Shown here in pieces: positions 6,831-14,888 of a DNA stretch of 25,630 nucleotides; within the stretch, counting starts at the first letter, position 1; every line of letters starts with the position of its first letter. The DNA is from Leptolinea sp964424035 (GTDB lineage Bacteria > Chloroflexota > Anaerolineae > Anaerolineales > Anaerolineaceae). The DNA is taken from the NCBI GenBank assembly GCA_964424035.1, contig CAYRHB010000048.1:1-25630 (forward strand). The letters are read 5' to 3'. The position numbers were made by a program, and so were the translations under genes. The notes below the pieces were generated by a model, which was given only the letters and a program-made list of their open reading frames with translations, made no database searches and had not been told where the DNA came from.

Positions 6831-7364
6831 ATGAAGTACTTTCTTCAGTTGACACGGCACAAATATTCACTTCCGGTCCGAATTCTCGTCTCGCTGTGCG
6901 GCGGGGCCCTGTTTGCCTTTCTTATTCCATACAGCTTGATTTGGTATTTCCCGCGGTTTGATGGGTTCTTCCATATCACCCGAATATTTGCAGAGATGGT
7001 CAACCTGGTGATTGGTTGCCTGATGATACTCACCGGGTTCTTCTTTGCGATGTGGTCCATCTATTCCCAGCTGGCTTATGCCGGGGGGTCACCCATCCCG
7101 ATTGTCGCCACACAGAAACTACTGGTGTCCGGCCCATTCCGTCAATGCCGTAATCCCATGGGGTTTGGGGCCATTACCGCCTATGTCGGGATCAGTATTA
7201 TGGTAGGTTCCATAGCTTCGCTGATTGCCGTATCCCTTTTCGCCGCATTCTTTATAATGTATGTACGCCTGTTTGAAGAGAAAGAGCTGGAAGCCCGTTT
7301 TGGAGAAGAATACAGGCTTTATAAAAAATCCACGCCCTTTATAATACCGGGAATAAAGCGGTAA
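6831..7364 (+). CDS. Isoprenylcysteine carboxylmethyltransferase-like membrane protein (copy 1)
   Basis: Small integral membrane protein of 177 residues in the ICMT/PEMT (phospholipid methyltransferase) superfamily. Hydrophobic segments lie at about 17-40, 51-73, 113-135 and 139-150. The C-terminal signature is LLVSGPFRQCRNPMGFG, then FEEKELEARFGEEYRLYKKSTPFIIP. These are the R-x-P region and the E-x-x-L-x-x-x-F-G-x-x-Y-x-x-Y motif that bind S-adenosylmethionine in this superfamily. Bacterial members have mostly unknown methyl acceptors (lipids or small hydrophobic molecules). A second family member lies 485 bases downstream with a cupin gene in between. AAAAGG precedes the ATG by ten bases. 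Confidence 0.85.
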   Translation: MKYFLQLTRHKYSLPVRILVSLCGGALFAFLIPYSLIWYFPRFDGFFHITRIFAEMVNLVIGCLMILTGFFFAMWSIYSQLAYAGGSPIPIVATQKLLVSGPFRQCRNPMGFGAITAYVGISIMVGSIASLIAVSLFAAFFIMYVRLFEEKELEARFGEEYRLYKKSTPFIIPGIKR

Positions 7365-7484
7365 CTCCGGAATACGGACCATATAAATGATTCTTGATAG
7401 GAAAGGGGAAAAAGACGCCCTGGAATATTGCCAAAAACAAAATTTGGAAAGCCTTCTGCTGAATAAAACGTGGAGTTTTTACTT

Positions 7485-7814
7485 ATGGAAATGAAAAACA
7501 TACCATTCGGAACCACCGATTGGTCAAAGATACCCACCACGGAACATAAAGGTGAAACCGGCATGGCGTACTGGCATACGCAACAATTTGACAGCATCCG
7601 GGTCCGTCTGGTTGAATATTCCCCCGGTTATATAGCCGACCACTGGTGTAAGAAAGGGCATATCCTGCTATGCCTCGAAGGCGAGTTGCACACCGAACTG
7701 GATGACGGGCGTGAATTCACCCTGACTCCAGGTACCAGTTATCAGGTGGCAGACAATGCGGAAGCCCACCGGTCATCCACAACGATTGGAGCAAAGCTGT
7801 TTATTGTGGATTAA
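7485..7814 (+). CDS. DHCW-motif cupin fold protein
   Basis: Small single-domain cupin of 109 residues. The first half has VRLVEYSPGYIADHWCKKGHILLCLEGEL, containing ADHWC at residues 51-55 and His59, the pattern that gave the family its name. The second cupin strand set is TLTPGTSYQVADNAEAHRSST, with His95 as a possible further metal ligand. A metal-dependent or ligand-binding role is plausible but no reaction is established for the family. The start at 7485 is chosen because GGAG (7472-7475) lies nine bases upstream. An in-frame GTG at 7470 would overlap this site. The 120 bases before the gene contain no other coding region that I can support. Confidence 0.85.
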   Translation: MEMKNIPFGTTDWSKIPTTEHKGETGMAYWHTQQFDSIRVRLVEYSPGYIADHWCKKGHILLCLEGELHTELDDGREFTLTPGTSYQVADNAEAHRSSTTIGAKLFIVD

Positions 7815-7849
7815 TCAAAACTGTTCCGTATTTTTATCGGGGTAGAACC

Positions 7850-8395
7850 ATGAACTATTTTCTTCTAATCGGGTTGTTTCTGTTCACTGGATTTATCACA
7901 GTCAACATGGTGCACCACAAATCAGAACCCCGAGACCTATCGGAGATATATCCCATCAACAAAACCATTTTTATCATCGGGAAAATCACCATGGGATTAA
8001 ACTGGATTTTTATCTTCCTCAAAGCTGCTGGAATTCAAACTCTATCCCATTACCAATCCACCGGTCTTACGCTTCTTGCAACCATCCTGGTTTACACCGG
8101 ATTTATTTTTGTTGCTCTTGCATTCATCCAATTGGGGAAAGAAGTGCGATTCACCCAAACCGGCGACCTTCGTACAAGCGGTGTATACCGCATAAGCCGT
8201 AACCCGATGTATTTCGGATTCTTTCTGGTTTGTCTGGCATCCATGTTGGCCGTACCTCATGCTTTCAATATCATTTGCGGACTGGTGGGGATATATGTTC
8301 ATCATCTTATGGCTCTTTCCGAGGAAACATCACTATACAATCAACACGGCGAGATATATAAAGAATACAAACGATCCGTCCGCAGATACCTTTGA
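7850..8395 (+). CDS. Isoprenylcysteine carboxylmethyltransferase-like membrane protein (copy 2)
   Basis: Membrane protein of 181 residues, second member of the ICMT/PEMT superfamily in this cluster. Hydrophobic segments are at about 3-21, 38-60, 73-95 and 122-148. The conserved C-terminal half reads RTSGVYRISRNPMYFGFFLVCLAS and EETSLYNQHGEIYKEYKRSVRRYL, giving the R-N-P-M-Y/F signature and the final E-x-x-L-x-x-x-x-G-x-x-Y-x-x-Y block. It shares this core with copy 1 but little else, so the two are not a recent duplication. It is likely an S-adenosylmethionine-dependent methyltransferase acting on a membrane-soluble substrate; the substrate is unknown. It starts 35 bases after the cupin gene. 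Confidence 0.85.
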   Translation: MNYFLLIGLFLFTGFITVNMVHHKSEPRDLSEIYPINKTIFIIGKITMGLNWIFIFLKAAGIQTLSHYQSTGLTLLATILVYTGFIFVALAFIQLGKEVRFTQTGDLRTSGVYRISRNPMYFGFFLVCLASMLAVPHAFNIICGLVGIYVHHLMALSEETSLYNQHGEIYKEYKRSVRRYL

Positions 8396-8455
8396 AATTC
8401 GAATTACAAAATCTGCACATAAAAGCAATCAACAGGAAACATACAAACTCTTACC

Positions 8456-8953
8456 ATGCAATTGACCACCCCAAAAATCCAGATCAGACCGTTATTGAAC
8501 ACAGATGAACCTTTTCTCCGGGAGATGTTATATCAGGCTATATACATACCGGAAGGAGCCCAATCCCCGCCGCGGGATGTGATCCAAAGCCCCGAACTCA
8601 ATCGTTATGTGGATGGTTGGGGACGGCCGGGTGATGATGGATTCATGGCATTATTGGGCGAAAAACCTGTTGGTGCGGTATGGATCCGTTTATTGATCGG
8701 AGAAAATCCGGGGTACGGGTACATTGATGAAGAAACACCCGAACTTTCCATCGCGGTTCTACCGGAATACCGTGGGCAGGGGGTAGGGAAAGCCTTGATG
8801 TCATTCCTATTTAATGAAATAAGAGGCCACCATCCGGCGGTTTGTCTAAGTGTCTCGGTGGAAAACCCGGCCTGCCGGTTATACAGGCGATTGGGATTTG
8901 AAGAGGTACAAAATGATGGAGCATCGATAAAAATGGTCAAAAAACTGACCTGA
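8456..8953 (+). CDS. GNAT family N-acetyltransferase
   Basis: Cytoplasmic acyltransferase of 165 residues. The acetyl-CoA binding motif A is clear: LSIAVLPEYRGQGVGKALMSFLF at about residues 97-119, with the R-G-Q-G-V-G pyrophosphate loop. Motif B follows as LSVSVENPACRLYRRLGFEEV. The N-terminal part (IRPLLNTDEPFLREMLYQAIYIPEG) has the usual substrate-side helices. The amine substrate cannot be deduced. The ribosome binding site is weak. The stop at 8951-8953 is followed by a 229-base interval before the next gene. The stretch in frame with this gene stays open to 9154 but lacks a start codon and shows no recognisable domain. Confidence 0.88.
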   Translation: MQLTTPKIQIRPLLNTDEPFLREMLYQAIYIPEGAQSPPRDVIQSPELNRYVDGWGRPGDDGFMALLGEKPVGAVWIRLLIGENPGYGYIDEETPELSIAVLPEYRGQGVGKALMSFLFNEIRGHHPAVCLSVSVENPACRLYRRLGFEEVQNDGASIKMVKKLT

Positions 8954-9182
8954 CGCACATCCATTAGCCATCTACTACATCAAGAAACAGGCCTCACCAA
9001 TCCTGGAATTTACATTTTCCGGCCAGGAAGTACGAATGATGCATTTACACAACTTCCATTGCAGGATTGGCACGCACGGGAGAATAAACCTTATCAGGCA
9101 TTGATGCGAACCACAAACCGGGACGTGTTTTCAGGGTATGCGATAATATCTTGAAAACACTCCGCAGAATGGAGGAGGAATC

Positions 9183-9776
9183 ATGTTCCATACTATTAAT
9201 GCTGCCATCGGGGCGCGTATGCAGTTTTTGGAAAACCTTGACGTGCGTGAGCGTAATGACAATATTCCGCGTCTTCAACGGTTGCGCCAGATCCCGCCGG
9301 AAACCGGAAAGTTTCTGGCTCTTCTGGTTGCCGGTTCCCAACCGGGAAATATCATTGAAATTGGTACAAGCGGCGGGTATTCCACCCTGTGGTTGACCCT
9401 GGCTGCCGCACAAACCGGACGCAAGGTCACCACATTTGAGATCATGCCCGAAAAGATCAAACTGGCCCGTGAGACCTTTTCGGCTGCCCGGGTTTCCGAC
9501 CAGGTCGAACTTATGGAAGGCGATGCCCGCCAGTTTTTATCAGCCATTAAAGACATCGCCTTCTGTTTTCTGGACGCGGAGAAGGACGTTTACACCGATT
9601 GTTATGAAATGGTCATTCCGAATCTGGTTCCGGGTGGACTACTGGTAGCCGACAATGCTATTAATCACCAGGTTGTGTTACAACCGATGTTGGACCGCGC
9701 GCTTGCGGATACCCGTGTGGATGCCCTGATCGTCCCCATTGGCAAAGGTGAACTGGTTTGCCGTAAGATTGGATAG
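9183..9776 (+). CDS. Class I SAM-dependent O-methyltransferase
   Basis: Protein of 197 residues resembling the catechol/caffeoyl-CoA O-methyltransferase group (Methyltransf_3/24). S-adenosylmethionine binding motif I is IIEIGTSGGYSTLWL at about 57-71. An acidic residue ending strand 2 is in VTTFEIMPEKIKLARE. FCFLDAEKDVYTDCYEMVIPNLVPGGLLVADNA carries the conserved D-x-x-K/D-x-Y metal and substrate region and strand 4-5 elements. Such enzymes methylate hydroxyls of small phenolic compounds or related molecules, using Mg2+; the exact acceptor is unknown. A very strong ribosome binding site (GGAGGAGGAA) just before the ATG fixes the start. The neighbours (acetyltransferase, membrane methyltransferases) suggest small-molecule modification, but no core biosynthetic enzyme is nearby. 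Confidence 0.88.
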   Translation: MFHTINAAIGARMQFLENLDVRERNDNIPRLQRLRQIPPETGKFLALLVAGSQPGNIIEIGTSGGYSTLWLTLAAAQTGRKVTTFEIMPEKIKLARETFSAARVSDQVELMEGDARQFLSAIKDIAFCFLDAEKDVYTDCYEMVIPNLVPGGLLVADNAINHQVVLQPMLDRALADTRVDALIVPIGKGELVCRKIG

Positions 9777-9868
9777 ACCGGATGTGCCGGGTTGCCAACC
9801 ATAACCCGAATGGATATGGTCAGGCGATTAATTTCAGGATGCAGTAAATCCGGATGTACAGGATTCTC

Positions 9869-10687
9869 ATGCCCGATAAAAAATCAGACACCCCGTTATT
9901 GTGGTTCTTCCTGCTGGCATTTGGACTCAGTTGGATATTGTGGATTCCCGCAGCCTTCCTGGACCCTGCAAGCGCTGAACCGGTGGTGTTCATCCTCTAT
10001 TTGATCGGTGGTTTCGGACCATCGGTTGCCGGTCTGTTGATGATCGGCAGGACAATGGACAAAGCCGGACAGCAGGATGTCTTCCAGCGATTGCTTGATT
10101 TCCACCGGATTGGGTGGCGTAGATTTTCCTTTATCATCGCCATCTTTCCGCTTCTCGGTTGGTTCAGTGTGCAGGTTTACCGCCTGGTCACCGGCAGCCA
10201 CCCGGACCTTCCTGCACTACAGGGTTTCTCCGGAAAACCGGGGGATTTTGTTGCACTGGTATTTATCGCGATCCAGGTGTTGCTTATGGGTCCACTTGCC
10301 GAAGAGCTTGGATGGCGGGGGTTTGCGCTGGACAGGCTGTCCTCCCGATGGAATATCCTGTTTGCCGGCCTCATCCTGGGTGTAATCTGGGGACTGTGGC
10401 ACCTTCCACTCTTTTTCATTTCCGGAAGCATGTATGCCGGATGGGGTTTTGGGACAGGATTGTTCTGGCTCTTTTTGCTGCGAATGACAGCCTTATCCAT
10501 CTTGATATCCCGGGTTTATGAATGGACGACCCGTAGTATTCTCTCTGCCGTTCTGATGCACTTCATGTTCAATTTCACATACGGGTTCTTCCAACCGTCA
10601 CCTGCAGAGATCCACCTCTATGGAACATTGATCATCACCTTGCTGGCGGCTGGATCATGGTTGACATGGAGGCAAAGATCGTCATGA
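9869..10687 (+). CDS. CPBP family intramembrane glutamic endopeptidase
   Basis: Integral membrane protein of 272 residues with about eight hydrophobic segments. The CAAX protease/bacteriocin-processing (Rce1-like, ABI) signature is complete: LAEELGWRGFALDRL with Glu145, Glu146 and Arg150; GVIWGLWHLPLFF with His178; and AVLMHFMFN with His231 and Asn235. The two glutamates and histidines are the expected catalytic residues buried in the membrane. Bacterial members process peptides or play roles in immunity to bacteriocins, but most have unknown substrates. The ATG at 9869 has AGGA five bases upstream; an in-frame ATG at 9854 would add five residues and is an alternative. The stop codon overlaps the next gene's start (ATGA, 10684-10687), so the pair is translationally coupled. 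Confidence 0.9.
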   Translation: MPDKKSDTPLLWFFLLAFGLSWILWIPAAFLDPASAEPVVFILYLIGGFGPSVAGLLMIGRTMDKAGQQDVFQRLLDFHRIGWRRFSFIIAIFPLLGWFSVQVYRLVTGSHPDLPALQGFSGKPGDFVALVFIAIQVLLMGPLAEELGWRGFALDRLSSRWNILFAGLILGVIWGLWHLPLFFISGSMYAGWGFGTGLFWLFLLRMTALSILISRVYEWTTRSILSAVLMHFMFNFTYGFFQPSPAEIHLYGTLIITLLAAGSWLTWRQRSS

Positions 10688-10920
10688 TCCTTGCCATTCT
10701 AATGGTCGCCTTTGGCATAACCGCGCTGCGAAAGGGCGAGTTTAAGATAACGGCCAAACGTAAAGTTACCGGAAACACCGCCTTGATTCTGGGAATCCTG
10801 TTGCTTTCCGGCATACTTGGACTGTGTATCCCCTTTGTTGGCGTTTTTTTCCAGGTTGTTATTCTCACAATTGTGATTATTATTGGATTGTTGAATTCAG
10901 AACCACTGGCCCGGTCCTGA
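10684..10920 (+). CDS. Small two- or three-helix membrane protein
   Basis: Hydrophobic protein of 78 residues with a first helix MILAILMVAFGITAL, a short charged stretch RKGEFKITAKRKVTG and a second hydrophobic region from about residue 32 to 68. It is homologous to the N-terminus of the protein starting at 13859, which has the same spacing of helix, KGE, basic turn and helix. The aligned methionines of the two proteins and the ATGA overlap with the CPBP gene support the start at 10684 rather than the ATGs at 10657 or 10666. GGAGG at 10668-10672 is a somewhat distant ribosome binding site. Similar short 'G-I-x-A-L-x-K/R-G' membrane domains occur in uncharacterised bacterial proteins. Function is unknown; being coupled to an intramembrane protease suggests a partner or substrate, which is only inference. 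Confidence 0.75.
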   Translation: MILAILMVAFGITALRKGEFKITAKRKVTGNTALILGILLLSGILGLCIPFVGVFFQVVILTIVIIIGLLNSEPLARS

Positions 10921-10978
10921 TCAAAACCAATGAAAGCGATGAAATTTCCTTTCGCACATCAAGAAACTGGAGAATTCA

Positions 10979-12013
10979 ATGAAGAAAGAAAGTTTGCTAA
11001 CCGGCATTAATCTGGGTGGGTGGATCTCACAATACCCGGCTTACGATCATGACCACTTTAAATCCTTTATTATCGCGCCGGACCTGGACCGCATCGCCGG
11101 ATGGGGTTTTGATCACATACGCCTGCCGGTGGATTACCCCGTACTGGAAGATGACAGTCAGCCGGGGGAATTGCTCTCCAGTGGATTGGAGTACATCGGC
11201 AACTGCCTCGAGTGGTGCGGTCGCAATGGATTGCGTGCCATCCTTGATCTGCATAAAGCGCCCGGTTTTGCATTTGATGAGCACGAGACAGCCACGCTTT
11301 TCAGCAACCCGGTATTGGAAGAACGCTTCATCCACCTCTGGCAGTCGATCGCACATCAGTTTGCCGGTAAGAGCACAGACAATCTGGCTTTTGAATTATT
11401 GAACGAGATCGCTCTTCCAGACAGCAGCCCATGGAACAACCTGGTTCAGCGCACAGTATCCGCGATCCGGCGTATTGATCCAGAGCGTCTGATCATCGTG
11501 GGCGGTAATTATTACAACTCCGCCGATGAATTGCGGAACATTGAACGCCCGGATGATGACAACATCCTGTACACATTCCATTTTTATCTGCCGCTTACCG
11601 TCACGCACCAGAATGCCCCCTGGGTTCAACCCCTGGTTGAATATGGCCGCACCCTGGATTACCCCGGTCAGCAGGCTGACGGGCTGGAGGCCATCATAGC
11701 CAGACATTCTTACTGGCACCTTTCGGATGAAGTGGACGTCCGCTTTGACCGGAATTATTTGAAGAAAAAATTAGCTCCTGCAGTGGTATTCGCCAGGGAG
11801 GCCGGTCAGCCGGTATATTGCGGGGAATTCGGGGTTTACGAAAAGGCACCCATGTCTGCGCGCCTCAATTGGACGCGTGATGTAGTAGAACTGCTTAATG
11901 AACACAGGATCGGACATGCCATCTGGACGTACAAAGCCCTCGATTTTGGTTTGGTGGACAGGGATGGCAGGGTTGTAAATGACGAATTGTTAAAGATCGC
12001 AATTATGCGATAA
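10979..12013 (+). CDS. Glycoside hydrolase family 5-like protein, no signal peptide
   Basis: Predicted (beta/alpha)8 barrel glycosidase of 344 residues. The GH5 layout is visible: GINLGGWISQYP at the start, IRLPVDYP on strand 2 region, LRAILDLHKAPG, then FELLNEIALP with Glu143 as the likely acid/base, YTFHFYLPL with the conserved His, and VYCGEFGVYEK with Glu283 as the likely nucleophile. A retaining beta-glycosidase acting on glucan-, mannan- or related oligosaccharides is expected. There is no N-terminal signal peptide or carbohydrate-binding module, so it would act inside the cell on imported oligosaccharides or a glycoconjugate. GGAG eight bases or less before the ATG supports the start. 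The stop codon lies 32 bases before the start of the epimerase gene. Confidence 0.88.
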   Translation: MKKESLLTGINLGGWISQYPAYDHDHFKSFIIAPDLDRIAGWGFDHIRLPVDYPVLEDDSQPGELLSSGLEYIGNCLEWCGRNGLRAILDLHKAPGFAFDEHETATLFSNPVLEERFIHLWQSIAHQFAGKSTDNLAFELLNEIALPDSSPWNNLVQRTVSAIRRIDPERLIIVGGNYYNSADELRNIERPDDDNILYTFHFYLPLTVTHQNAPWVQPLVEYGRTLDYPGQQADGLEAIIARHSYWHLSDEVDVRFDRNYLKKKLAPAVVFAREAGQPVYCGEFGVYEKAPMSARLNWTRDVVELLNEHRIGHAIWTYKALDFGLVDRDGRVVNDELLKIAIMR

Positions 12014-12045
12014 TGGATGAAGAATCCAGGCAAGGAGATGTTTCG

Positions 12046-13062
12046 ATGAAGATCCTGTTTATTGGCGGAACCGGGCTGATCAGCACAGCCTGTTCGGAAT
12101 TGGCTATAAAACGCGGTCATGACCTGACAATCCTCAATCGTTCTCAGACGAAGAAAATACCCGTTCCCTCCGGCGCCCATCTGTTGACCGCCGATGTTCA
12201 CGGTGAATTTGAACCGTTGGCCAAAGTGTTGGAACCTCTCCATTTTGATGTGGTTGTTGATTGGATCGCATTCACACCCGCGGATATTGAACGGGATATC
12301 CGGTTGTTCAAAAACAAGACCGGGCAATTCGTGTTCATCAGTTCTGCCAGCGCCTACCAGAAACCGGTCCAGAATTACCTGATCACAGAAGAAACACCGC
12401 TTGAGAATCCCTACTGGCAATACTCGCGGGATAAGATTGCCTGCGAAGACCGATTAATGAAAGCGTATCACGAGGATGGTTTCCCAGTGACCATCATCCG
12501 TCCTTCATTGACATATGGGCTGACTCAGATACCACTTTGCACGGGAAGCTGGCTGCATCCATATACCATGCTCGACCGGATTAAAAAGGGTAAAAAGGTC
12601 ATTATTCCCGGTGACGGGACGTCATTGTGGGTATGCACCTGGAACGAAGATTTTGCTGTCGGATTACTGGGATTGTTCGGAAATCCAAAAGCGTTGGGCG
12701 AGGCATTCCAAATCACCTCGGATGAGGTGCTCACATGGAACCAGCTATACGAACAGACAGCCAACGCCTATGGTGTGAATTTGAACCCCGTTCACATCCC
12801 TTCCGAATGGCTGGCAGCCTGGGATGATGAATACATTGGATCGCTGATCGGCGATAAATCGAACAGCGTGGTGTTTGATAACAGCAAGATCAAACGCTTT
12901 GTCCCTGAATTTAACTGCAAAGTTACCTGGGAAGAGGGTGTCAAACGTGCGGTGAAATGGTTCGAATCTGACGCATCCCGCCGGACGATCGATGAGCAGG
13001 CCAATCGACAGTGGGATGAAATGATAGCGGCATACGAACAGTCATTCCCGAAGAAGGGATAA
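12046..13062 (+). CDS. NAD(P)-dependent epimerase/dehydratase-like SDR protein
   Basis: Extended short-chain dehydrogenase of 338 residues. The nucleotide-binding motif is ILFIGGTGLIS at 3-13; the third Gly is replaced by Ser, as is tolerated in this branch. The catalytic pair is Tyr126 and Lys130 in YWQYSRDKIACE, with FVFISSASAY supplying the Ser. VTIIRPSLTYG is the conserved strand 6 region of the extended SDR family. It resembles nucleotide-sugar epimerase-like and isoflavone reductase-like proteins; the substrate is unknown. AAGGAG (12032-12037) eight bases before the ATG at 12046 favours this start. A longer frame from 12013 overlaps the GH5 stop as TAATG and would add eleven polar residues; it cannot be fully excluded. 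The GH5-SDR pairing suggests sugar metabolism. Confidence 0.87.
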   Translation: MKILFIGGTGLISTACSELAIKRGHDLTILNRSQTKKIPVPSGAHLLTADVHGEFEPLAKVLEPLHFDVVVDWIAFTPADIERDIRLFKNKTGQFVFISSASAYQKPVQNYLITEETPLENPYWQYSRDKIACEDRLMKAYHEDGFPVTIIRPSLTYGLTQIPLCTGSWLHPYTMLDRIKKGKKVIIPGDGTSLWVCTWNEDFAVGLLGLFGNPKALGEAFQITSDEVLTWNQLYEQTANAYGVNLNPVHIPSEWLAAWDDEYIGSLIGDKSNSVVFDNSKIKRFVPEFNCKVTWEEGVKRAVKWFESDASRRTIDEQANRQWDEMIAAYEQSFPKKG

Positions 13063-13083
13063 TACAGCACTAAGGGGTTTTCA

Positions 13084-13737
13084 ATGTCCGGATATGACGC
13101 GGACGAAGTCCGTCGATGCTATGACCTGTCAGCGGGCGAATACTCGAAGCACTTTCTGACCGAACTGGATGGAAAGCCGTATGACCGCAGTGTCATCGAA
13201 CGATTTTCGCTTATGGTTCCTAAAGGTGGGCTTGTATATGATTTCGGCTGTGGCTGCGGTCACACCACGAATTTTCTATCCGGCTTTGGCCGGCAGAAAG
13301 TGATCGGATTGGATTTTTCAGAGAAATCCATCGAACTCGCCCGTCAGAACTTTCCGGCCATTGGATTCGAAGTGGATGACATGCTGGCATCGCGCATGGA
13401 ATCCTCTTCCGCGGATGGGATCATGGCGTTCTACGCCATTGTCCACTTCACCTACCGGGAAATCGAAAAGACCTTGAAGGAATGGCTCAGGTTATTAAAA
13501 CCCGGTGGCTACTGCCTGTTCAGTTTTCATGTCGGCAAGGGCGTTATTTCTGTGGACAACTTCCTGGATGTTGAAGGAGCTGGCGCCACCTGGCGTTTTT
13601 TAAACACAGACAGGGTAATAAAAGCCTCGGAAAATGCCGGATTCCATGTTTATGAAACCGTTGAGCGTTATCCATATCCCGATGCGGAACACCCGAGCAG
13701 ACGGGCGTACATGTTCATTCAAAAACCATGCCAGTAA
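13084..13737 (+). CDS. Class I SAM-dependent methyltransferase
   Basis: Soluble methyltransferase of 217 residues, Methyltransf_11/25 type. Motif I is GLVYDFGCGCGHTTNFL at about 49-65. The strand 2 acidic residue is in VIGLDFSEKSIELARQ. Motif IV is around SSSADGIMAFYAIVHF, and the post-motif LRLLKPGGYCLFSFHVG matches the usual 'LLKPGG' turn. Small molecules, lipids or quinone precursors are common acceptors for this type, and none can be preferred. AAGGGG (13072-13077) precedes the ATG by six bases. The gene starts 21 bases after the SDR gene, so the GH5, SDR and methyltransferase genes are likely cotranscribed. Confidence 0.88.
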   Translation: MSGYDADEVRRCYDLSAGEYSKHFLTELDGKPYDRSVIERFSLMVPKGGLVYDFGCGCGHTTNFLSGFGRQKVIGLDFSEKSIELARQNFPAIGFEVDDMLASRMESSSADGIMAFYAIVHFTYREIEKTLKEWLRLLKPGGYCLFSFHVGKGVISVDNFLDVEGAGATWRFLNTDRVIKASENAGFHVYETVERYPYPDAEHPSRRAYMFIQKPCQ

Positions 13738-13773
13738 CCGGATTGGCCGGGTTGATCAAGAGTCGATAACCTG

Positions 13774-13794
13774 TTGTAAACCAATTTGTTACAA
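13774..13794. promoter_or_regulatory. Possible operator upstream of the CxxC membrane protein gene
   Basis: TTGTAA (13774-13779) and TTACAA (13789-13794) form an inverted repeat around a 9-base AT-rich centre, in a 121-base interval. TATACT at 13802-13807 could be a -10 box for the downstream gene. Both are tentative because no matching -35 box at standard spacing was found. Confidence 0.3.
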
Positions 13795-13858
13795 TACCAT
13801 GTATACTTATTCGGGTATGCAGGGATCAATACTCTCAACCCTCACGTGGGGATAGTTT

Positions 13859-14725
13859 ATGCTGTTTTCCGCTTTCCTTATCATCATCGGTATTCTCGCC
13901 TTGATTAAAGGCGAGATTAATCTTACATCACGATATAAGATCACCGATGTGATGTCCAGAATCATGGGGGGTGTCCTCATTCTTGGATCGATCATCGGTG
14001 TTTTTTTGGGTTCCAGCATTACATTTATCACACTGGTCCTTGTCATCCTGACCGGCTTAATTGCCGTGTTCTTTTCTCCAGCAAGGACAGGGATTTCAGG
14101 CTTACCCGATTCTCCGCAACCCAACCGGGATAATCACGGTTTTGTGCCATCGGGTTCCTCTCCTTCCTACCAGCAGGATATCAGCAGTACTCTGGCCCAG
14201 AGCGCATACCATAACATTCCGGAAATCAATCCCTATGAACCGGTATATATCCCCGGAACGCTTCTGGATGCCGCCACACCGGTGGACACCTATCCATCAC
14301 TCTCCGATTTCGTGGTCTATGACATCCGGTCATCCTTCAAGCGGAAGCCCGGCCAACCGGCCGTTTGCCCAAAATGCGCCGCAACTCTCAAATGCATGAC
14401 CATTAAACCTTCCCGTGGTGTCCGTGTGGATCTGAACACAAATGATCTGCTGTCACAGCACCGCTTTTCGTTTTTATTCACATGCGGCAAATGCAAATGG
14501 TGGGCTGTGCGGGAAAGCTGGATGTCTCCAAAATTGAACAACCGGGTCTGTGATTATCTTGTGATTGGAGGAATCCCGATCAATAGCTCGTCTTCGATCA
14601 TTTTCAATGAATTTTCCAACGACCGGAATCCTGAACCCTGGAACAAAGCCCTCATTTTCCCCGACCTGTATGATGAAACCCGTCAATTACCGTCTTACCT
14701 GGCAAAGGTGTTCCCCCTAAAATAA
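13859..14725 (+). CDS. Membrane protein with CxxC-CxxC (zinc-ribbon-like) C-terminal domain
   Basis: Protein of 288 residues of unknown function. Residues 1-75 hold two to three hydrophobic helices with MLFSAFLIIIGILALIKGE at the start, homologous to the small membrane protein at 10684. A polar, Pro/Ser-rich linker of about 70 residues (GLPDSPQPNRDNHG ... INPYEPVYIPG) follows. The C-terminal domain has CPKC at 170-173 and CGKC at 209-212, spaced as in a zinc ribbon with about 35 residues between, plus WWAVRESW and a tail with many aromatic residues. A role as a membrane-tethered metal-binding domain is inferred. Start fixed by GTGGGGATAG before the ATG. No homologue with a known function is recognised. 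Confidence 0.72.
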   Translation: MLFSAFLIIIGILALIKGEINLTSRYKITDVMSRIMGGVLILGSIIGVFLGSSITFITLVLVILTGLIAVFFSPARTGISGLPDSPQPNRDNHGFVPSGSSPSYQQDISSTLAQSAYHNIPEINPYEPVYIPGTLLDAATPVDTYPSLSDFVVYDIRSSFKRKPGQPAVCPKCAATLKCMTIKPSRGVRVDLNTNDLLSQHRFSFLFTCGKCKWWAVRESWMSPKLNNRVCDYLVIGGIPINSSSSIIFNEFSNDRNPEPWNKALIFPDLYDETRQLPSYLAKVFPLK

Positions 14726-14888
14726 CCCTCCGGGAAACAGTCTAATATCATTCGACGCACACTTTAAATAATCCCTTTTCAGGTTAAAATTGGGGTATGG
14801 TATAAGGAATCGCTTGGTTGTTCGTAATCGAAACCTGTCCGGTCGGAATATACCACCCGGCTCTCTTCTCAACAGAAGGATTTTCACC
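14726..14888. other. Noncoding interval before the decayed gene
   Basis: I see no gene on either strand that I can support. A TATAAG at 14801-14806 could serve as a -10 box, perhaps the old promoter of the remnant that follows, but no good -35 box precedes it. Confidence 0.4.

Noticed and set aside
8954..9154. Open stretch in frame with the GNAT gene, without stop for about 66 codons
   Set aside because: No start codon with a ribosome binding site and no recognisable domain; an open frame of this length is not rare. It could be a remnant, but I cannot support it.
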